A stretch of 19,739 nt of DNA from Pseudomonadota bacterium (GTDB lineage Bacteria; Pseudomonadota; Alphaproteobacteria; Rhizobiales; Rhizobiaceae): the NCBI GenBank assembly GCA_023444445.1, contig JAEXMK010000127.1:1-19739 (forward strand), in the 5' to 3' direction. Made by a program: the position numbers and the translations under genes. The notes under the pieces are model-generated. The model did not search any database, was not told the DNA's origin, and saw nothing but the letters and a program-made list of their open reading frames with translations. Positions 15,575 through 19,739 of the stretch are shown piece after piece. How positions within the stretch are numbered: the first letter of the stretch is position 1; the number at the start of each line of letters is the position of its first letter.

Positions 15575-17075
15575 GTTCAACTCTCCCGGTGGTGGCGTTT
15601 GTCATTATTGTTTCTGAATTGATGTCGTCTCCCTCGACCGTGGCGACGATGCCGCCGGAGCGGAAGACGCAGACCCTATCGGACATGCCGATCACTTCCG
15701 GCAGTTCCGAGGAGATCATGATGATCGAGTAACCCTTGGCGGCGAATTCGCGCATCAGCGAATAGATTTCCGCCTTAGCACCCACATCGATGCCGCGTGT
15801 CGGCTCGTCGAAGATCAAGACACGCATATCGTGGTTCAGCCAGCGGGCAATGACGATCTTTTGCTGGTTGCCGCCCGACAGGGTATCGACACGGGCATAA
15901 GGCCCTTGGGCCTTCACTTGCACCTGCGCCATCGCCTTCGTCGTGTACTCCAGTTCCTTCTTAAGATCGAGGAACCAGTGGGCCTTGCGGTATTTGCCGT
16001 AGTTGTTCAGCGAAATATTCTGCAGGATGGAGAAACTGGTGATCAGTCCCTCTTCCTTCCGGCTTTCCGGCAGCAGACCAATGCCGCGCATCAGCGCATC
16101 ATCGGGGCCGGAAAAACGCGTCTCCACACCATCGAGCTTGATCTTGCGACGCGAGGCTGAATGCGCCCCGAGCATGGCAAGAACAGTTTCCGTACGGCCC
16201 GAGCCGACAAGCCCGGCAAAACCGAGAATTTCGCCCTTGCGCAGCGCGAAACGCGAGACAGGACCGCCCTTCTTCAATTGCAGCTCTTCGACTTCGATCA
16301 CCTTTGCGGCGGAAGGATCAAGTTGCGGCTTGGGCGGGAAGCTGGCTTCGATGCGCCGGCCGACCATCATCTCCACCAGCCGATCGTTATCGACCTCCGA
16401 GGTCAGGCACGAGCCGATCAATTCGCCATCGCGCAGAACGGTAATGCGGTCGCAGATCTCGAATATTTCTTCGAGGTGGTGCGAAATGAAGATGATTGCC
16501 ACGCCCTGACGGCGCAACTCACGCATGACCTTGAACAGATGTTCGGTCTCGGAAGGCGTCAGCGTGGCGGTCGGCTCGTCGAGCACAAGAATGCGGGCAT
16601 CAAGCGACAGCGCCTTGGCGATTTCGACAAATTGCTGCTGGGCGACGGACAGGCGATGCACCGGCACGTCGAGCGGAACATCCACGGCGAGCCGGCCCAT
16701 GATTTCCGCTGCGCGCTTGCGCATCGCGCCTTTGTTGAGAAGGCGCAGCGGCCCGCGGATTTCGCGGGCAAGGAACATGTTTTCAACGGCATTGAGATAG
16801 GGGATCAGGCTGAATTCCTGAAACACGATGCCGACGCCGGCGGCAATCGCCTCATCGTAATTGGCAAAGCGGCGGTCCTTGCCGTCGATGCGGATCGTTC
16901 CCTCGGATGGCTGCAAAATGCCGCACAGGATTTTCATCAGCGTCGATTTGCCGGCGCCGTTTTCGCCCATCAGTGCGTGGACTTCGCCGGCCCGCAGGTC
17001 GAAGCCGACGGATTTCAGCGCATGCACGCCCGGAAAATGCTTGTCGATGGCTTCCATCCGCACCAGATCGGTCAT
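15564..17075 (-). CDS. Sugar ABC transporter, double ATP-binding protein (RbsA type)
   Basis: A 503-residue protein with two fused ATPase domains, as in RbsA, XylG and MglA. The first domain has GENGAGKST (37-45), LSVAQ (142-146) and LVLDEPTA (163-170). The second has a degenerate P-loop (GLVGSGRTE) with LSGGNQQK and [11 protein letters not shown] intact, which is normal for the family. The start is set at the ATG 17073-17075, which overlaps the stop of the amidohydrolase gene as ATGA. The same frame runs open to 17564, but that stretch lies antisense-free inside the amidohydrolase gene in another frame and is not translated as part of this protein. No periplasmic binding protein is encoded beside it. 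Confidence 0.94.
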   Translation of the reverse strand: MTDLVRMEAIDKHFPGVHALKSVGFDLRAGEVHALMGENGAGKSTLMKILCGILQPSEGTIRIDGKDRRFANYDEAIAAGVGIVFQEFSLIPYLNAVENMFLAREIRGPLRLLNKGAMRKRAAEIMGRLAVDVPLDVPVHRLSVAQQQFVEIAKALSLDARILVLDEPTATLTPSETEHLFKVMRELRRQGVAIIFISHHLEEIFEICDRITVLRDGELIGSCLTSEVDNDRLVEMMVGRRIEASFPPKPQLDPSAAKVIEVEELQLKKGGPVSRFALRKGEILGFAGLVGSGRTETVLAMLGAHSASRRKIKLDGVETRFSGPDDALMRGIGLLPESRKEEGLITSFSILQNISLNNYGKYRKAHWFLDLKKELEYTTKAMAQVQVKAQGPYARVDTLSGGNQQKIVIARWLNHDMRVLIFDEPTRGIDVGAKAEIYSLMREFAAKGYSIIMISSELPEVIGMSDRVCVFRSGGIVATVEGDDINSETIMTNATTGRVEHVA

Positions 17076-17902
17076 GGCGTCACCCCATAGAAGCGCGTGG
17101 CATTGCCGCCCATGATCGCCGCCTGTTCGGCGGGCGAAAGATCGCGCAAGGCCTCCGCCGTCAGGTCGCGCCAGCGGTCGTAATCCGCCGCCAGCGTCAG
17201 CACCGGCCAGTCGCTGCCCCAGATCAGCCGCTCCGGCCCGAACCAGTCGAGCAGCCGCGACAGGATCGCTCGCAGTTCGTCCGCCGGGCGCGCCAGCATC
17301 TTCAGCGAGAATTCGGTGAGCAGGCCGGAAAGCTTGCAAAAGGCATTGGTGTTTTCGCCAAGCCGCCTCAGCCCCGCCTCCCAGCCGGCGCGGCCTTCCG
17401 GCTGAGGCTTGGCGGCATGATCGATGACGACGGGCAGATCGGGATGGCGCTCGACGAAGCGCAGCAGGTTCGGCAGATGCCGCTCCGTCACCAGCGCATC
17501 GAAACGCAGGCCGAGCGACGTGATGGCAGCCAGCACCGCCGCCAAAGGCGCGGTCAGCAGCCAATCGGTATCGGCGATATCCTGCAGCATCGGGCGGATG
17601 CCCTTGAATTTTTGATCCGCCGCCAGACGCTGCAAGGTTTCGACCGCGCCGGGGTCGGTCATGTCCACCCAGCCGACCACACCGGCAATCCGGGGCTCTT
17701 CGGCGGCAAGCGCCAGCAGAAATTCCGTCTCGGCAACCGTCGGCGCGGCCTGCACCGCGATCAGGCGCGGCGCCTCCGCAGGATAGTCACGGGGCAAAAA
17801 GTCGCGCCGGATCGGCGCCAGCGGCCCGCCTTCACCGGCAAGCCAGCCATAATCGCCGCGCGCCAGCCGCCAGAAATGGCAATGTGCATCGATGATCTGC
17901 AT
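17072..17902 (-). CDS. Amidohydrolase-2 family sugar lactonase (L-fuconolactonase-like)
   Basis: A 276-residue cytoplasmic TIM-barrel hydrolase. DAHCHFW supplies His7 and His9, then VVIDHAAKP with His162, CKLSGL (189-194) and WGSDWP with Asp231. The set matches COG3618 sugar-lactone hydrolases such as L-fuconolactonase and L-rhamnonolactonase. They open aldonolactones to aldonic acids in non-phosphorylating sugar breakdown. The ATG at 17902 is chosen because GGGGAGG lies at proper spacing. A GTG at 17908 would be directly next to that site. It is the second gene of the cluster, 34 bases after the first SDR, and its stop overlaps the ATPase start. The true lactone is not determined; galactonolactone or arabinonolactone are alternatives. 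Confidence 0.82.
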   Translation of the reverse strand: MQIIDAHCHFWRLARGDYGWLAGEGGPLAPIRRDFLPRDYPAEAPRLIAVQAAPTVAETEFLLALAAEEPRIAGVVGWVDMTDPGAVETLQRLAADQKFKGIRPMLQDIADTDWLLTAPLAAVLAAITSLGLRFDALVTERHLPNLLRFVERHPDLPVVIDHAAKPQPEGRAGWEAGLRRLGENTNAFCKLSGLLTEFSLKMLARPADELRAILSRLLDWFGPERLIWGSDWPVLTLAADYDRWRDLTAEALRDLSPAEQAAIMGGNATRFYGVTP

Positions 17903-17936
17903 CGCCACCCTCCCCGGTCGCGTTCAGAAGCTATGC

Positions 17937-18674
17937 TCAGATGGTGACTCCGCCATCGACCAGCATGGCCTGGCCCGATACGAAACGGCTTTCGTCCGAC
18001 AAGAGGAAAACGACCATCGGCGTAATGTCGTCGACCGTCGCCAGCCGTCCCATCGGCTGGCGGGCGATAAAATCCTTTTCCGCCTGCACCGGATCGGCTG
18101 ATGCAGCGATGCGGCCGCGCAGCGACGGCGTATCCACCGTTCCCGGGCAGAGCGCATTGCAACGGATGCCCTGCTTGACGAAATCGGCGGCGATGCCCTT
18201 GGTCAGGCCGATCACCGCCGCCTTGCTGGCGCCATAGACAGTGCGGTTGACGAAGCCTTTGATCGACGAGGCCATCGAGGCCATGTTGAGGATCGAGGCC
18301 GTGCCGGTCACCGCCGCCCGCTCCAGCATGCCCGGCAGGCAGGCGCGCGTCAGGCGCATCATGGCGGTGACGTTGAGATCGAAGCTGAAGGCCCAGTCGG
18401 CATCGCTGACATCGAGAATGGTGCCGTGATGGACGAAGCCGGCGCAATTGAACAAGCCATCGAGCGGCCCGACCTCGGCGGCGATATCCCGGATCGCCTG
18501 AGGATCGGTGACGTCGAGCACTTTCGTGCGGATGCCGTCCAGCCCTGCCAGCAATGCCCCGTCCACATCGGTTGCGATGACGTTGGCGCCCTCGGCCTGG
18601 CAGGCCAGCGCGCTGGCGCGTCCGATACCTTGACCGGCCGCCGTTACCAGAATGGTTTTCCCTTGCAGTCGCAC
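17937..18674 (-). CDS. Short-chain dehydrogenase, DHRS6/2-keto-3-deoxy-L-fuconate dehydrogenase-like
   Basis: A 245-residue SDR from the GTG at 18674, chosen because GGGAGGG lies five bases upstream and MRLQGK matches the normal start of relatives. A GTG at 18695 would add seven residues. Cofactor loop TAAGQGIG (11-18), ATDVD (34-38, favouring NAD), Asn101, Ser133, Tyr147 and Lys151 are visible. The sequence tracks human DHRS6/BDH2 very closely: AGFVHHGTILD, VNRTVYGASKAAVIGLTK, GIRCN-LCPGTVDTPSL. Arg144, Arg188 and Arg205, the carboxylate-binding arginines of DHRS6, are all present at the same numbers. Bacterial relatives include 2-keto-3-deoxy-L-fuconate dehydrogenase. It is the first gene of the minus-strand cluster, next to the IclR-controlled promoter region. 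Confidence 0.85.
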   Translation of the reverse strand: MRLQGKTILVTAAGQGIGRASALACQAEGANVIATDVDGALLAGLDGIRTKVLDVTDPQAIRDIAAEVGPLDGLFNCAGFVHHGTILDVSDADWAFSFDLNVTAMMRLTRACLPGMLERAAVTGTASILNMASMASSIKGFVNRTVYGASKAAVIGLTKGIAADFVKQGIRCNALCPGTVDTPSLRGRIAASADPVQAEKDFIARQPMGRLATVDDITPMVVFLLSDESRFVSGQAMLVDGGVTI

Positions 18675-18704
18675 GAGGCCCTCCCGAACCGTCACGCTTC
18701 ATTC

Positions 18705-18731
18705 TTATATGAACAAGCTATTCACATATAA
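18705..18731. promoter_or_regulatory. Palindromic operator candidate in the divergent promoter region
   Basis: TTATATG (18705-18711) and CATATAA (18725-18731) form an inverted repeat. Nested in it, TGAA (18710-18713) and TTCA (18721-18724) form a TGAA-N7-TTCA palindrome. A further TTCA at 18698-18701 repeats a half site. This is the only AT-rich palindrome in the gap between the first SDR and the IclR regulator. IclR-family proteins usually bind such palindromes between their own gene and the target operon. Confidence 0.55.
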
Positions 18732-18806
18732 AATTCTTTGCAACAGAAATCTTGCGCAGCCGCCGCGAGACCGCTAACTCGAAAAGAAACGTGAGGGGGA
18801 ATGCCG

Positions 18807-19634
18807 ATGAGCGACATATGGCCCGAGGAAGAAACCGAGGAAGACAGCGCCAGCAGCGCCAGCCGCTACCGCGCGCCCGCCCTCGACAAGGGGCTGGATA
18901 TCCTTGAAATCCTTGCCGAACAGCGCGGCGGCCTGACCCGCACCGAGATCGTCCGTGAGATGGGGCTGAGCCCCTCGCAGATTTTCCGCATGCTCGAACG
19001 GCTGGTGGCGCGCGGCTATGTCATGCGCCTCGACGGCGGCGATCGCTATGCGCTGACGATGAAACTTTTCCTCGTCGCCAACCGCCACCCGCCGCTTCGG
19101 CGGCTCGTCGCCCAGGCGCAGCCGCTAATGGACGATTTCGCCCGCGAGATGGGCCAGTCCTGCCATCTCGTGGTGCCGGAATTCGGCACCGGCGTCATCG
19201 TCGCCCAGGCGAGCCCCGGCGGCCACTGGGAATTCCGCGCCCGCATCGGCGGCCAGGTCGACCTGTTCACCACCGGCTCGGGGCTGGCGCTGCTCGCCTT
19301 CCAACGCCCCGAACGGCTGACGGAAACGCTCGGCCTCTGGGGCATCGCCGATGCCGAAGCGCAGTTGAAGACACTCGGCCCCAAGCTGGAGGAAGCCCGC
19401 CGCGATGGCGTTCGCGTCGCCCCCTCCGGCCAACTCGTCGGCGTCACCGATTTGAGCGCCCCGGTCTACGACCCCGGCGGCGAGGCCGTCGCGGTGCTGA
19501 CTTGCGCCTATATCGAGCATCCCGGCGACGCCGGCAACGAGGACCGATTGAAAACATTGGCGAAATTACGCCAGGTCACCGAAGCCCTGTCCTTCACCGA
19601 TGCCGGCGAGGCACTAAGCCGAATTATCCGATAG
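18807..19634 (+). CDS. IclR-family transcriptional regulator
   Basis: A 275-residue DNA-binding protein. The ATG at 18807 is preferred over the one at 18801 because GAGGGGGA is correctly spaced only for the later codon. Residues about 22-85 form the winged helix: ALDKGLDILEILAEQ, LTRTEIVREMGLSPSQIFRMLERL, GYVMRLDGGDRYALT. Residues about 100-270 form the IclR effector domain (GQSCHLVVPEFGTGVIVAQA, TGSGLALLAFQ, GVTDLSAPVYDPGGEAVAVL). It lies divergent from the sugar cluster and should control it in response to a sugar or sugar acid. Whether it represses or activates cannot be read from sequence. A new plus-strand gene starts 51 bases after its stop and may be co-transcribed. Confidence 0.93.
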   Translation: MSDIWPEEETEEDSASSASRYRAPALDKGLDILEILAEQRGGLTRTEIVREMGLSPSQIFRMLERLVARGYVMRLDGGDRYALTMKLFLVANRHPPLRRLVAQAQPLMDDFAREMGQSCHLVVPEFGTGVIVAQASPGGHWEFRARIGGQVDLFTTGSGLALLAFQRPERLTETLGLWGIADAEAQLKTLGPKLEEARRDGVRVAPSGQLVGVTDLSAPVYDPGGEAVAVLTCAYIEHPGDAGNEDRLKTLAKLRQVTEALSFTDAGEALSRIIR

Positions 19635-19641
19635 GGAACAA

Positions 19642-19653
19642 CTGCGCGCGCAG
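19642..19653. repeat. Perfect 12-base palindrome after the IclR gene
   Basis: CTGCGCGCGCAG at 19642-19653 is self-complementary. It is flanked by ACAAC (19638-19642) and GTTGT (19657-19661), which could extend a hairpin. It sits in the 51-base gap between the regulator and the next gene. No T-run follows, so it is not a convincing terminator. Confidence 0.4.
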
Positions 19654-19661
19654 TCTGTTGT

Positions 19662-19685
19662 GATCCGACCCCAAGGAGTTGGATC
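19662..19685 (+). promoter_or_regulatory. Hairpin presenting the Shine-Dalgarno site of the last gene
   Basis: GATCCGAC (19662-19669) pairs with GTTGGATC (19678-19685) in eight pairs, one of them G-U. The loop CCCAAGGA carries most of the AAGGAG ribosome site. The stem ends on the base before the ATG at 19686. This could tune translation, but it may be chance. Confidence 0.45.
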
Positions 19686-19739
19686 ATGCAGAATAAACCG
19701 CACGCTTCGAATCCAGCAGACGACGCCCGAGGCCAGTTA
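19686..19739 (+). CDS. Start of an unidentified protein (partial)
   Basis: The first 18 codons read MQNKPHASNPADDARGQL and run off the window. AAGGAG lies about eight bases before the ATG, so it is very likely a real gene start. The residues are polar and show no signal peptide. The fragment is too short to assign a family. It lies 51 bases after the IclR regulator on the same strand, so it may belong to the same sugar regulon. Confidence 0.65.
   Translation, partial: MQNKPHASNPADDARGQL

Noticed and set aside
17076..17564. Open frame extending the RbsA-type ATPase by 163 residues at its N-terminus
   Set aside because: It is an out-of-frame reading of the amidohydrolase gene on the same strand. 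The ATPase family starts at the ATG 17073-17075, which overlaps the amidohydrolase stop.

Overview
The window looks like chromosomal DNA from an alphaproteobacterium of the Rhizobiaceae, most likely Agrobacterium or Rhizobium. This rests on GC-rich coding with strong Shine-Dalgarno sites, a DUF1402 protein, a BTLCP cysteine protease, a ProP with a C-terminal coiled coil, and two sites resembling the alphaproteobacterial general-stress (EcfG/RpoE2) promoter. No database search was possible. Family calls come from motifs and remembered homologues. I saw no tRNA, rRNA, CRISPR array, transposase or phage gene.

Left part (1-9106). The end of a sugar ABC permease overlaps its MalK/UgpC-type ATPase by an ATGA junction. 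Next comes a divergent pair of envelope proteins: a LapG-type transglutaminase-like cysteine protease on the minus strand and a secreted DUF1402 protein on the plus strand whose motifs resemble lytic transglycosylases. A structured 376-base gap precedes a TerC-CBS membrane protein. A large cytoplasmic metallophosphoesterase is convergent with TerC. A membrane-bound GGDEF-EAL protein follows, with both catalytic sites apparently intact.

Middle (9107-11342). A small PRC-barrel protein and a ProP-type osmolyte/H+ symporter each sit behind a GGAAC-N18-TT promoter-like element. This suggests a small general-stress or osmotic-stress patch, closed by a strong bidirectional terminator.

Right part (11343-19634). 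A seven-gene minus-strand cluster is read away from a divergent IclR regulator. In transcription order it encodes a DHRS6/keto-deoxy-sugar-acid-type SDR, a fuconolactonase-like amidohydrolase, an RbsA-type double ATPase, an RbsC-type permease, ribitol 2-dehydrogenase, D-ribulokinase and a DCXR (L-xylulose reductase)-like SDR. Ribitol dehydrogenase plus D-ribulokinase gives ribitol to D-ribulose to D-ribulose 5-phosphate. The lactonase and first SDR instead fit a sugar-acid route, so the cluster seems to join two sugar-handling modules behind one transporter. No substrate-binding protein for that transporter is in the window. A palindrome in the divergent promoter region is the likely IclR-family operator. 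The window ends in the first 18 codons of another plus-strand gene whose Shine-Dalgarno site lies in the loop of a hairpin.

Nothing here is clearly an unknown defence or mobile system. The best leads are the mixed sugar cluster, the transglycosylase-like reading of DUF1402, and the regulatory RNA-like structures at 3376-3508 and 19662-19685.
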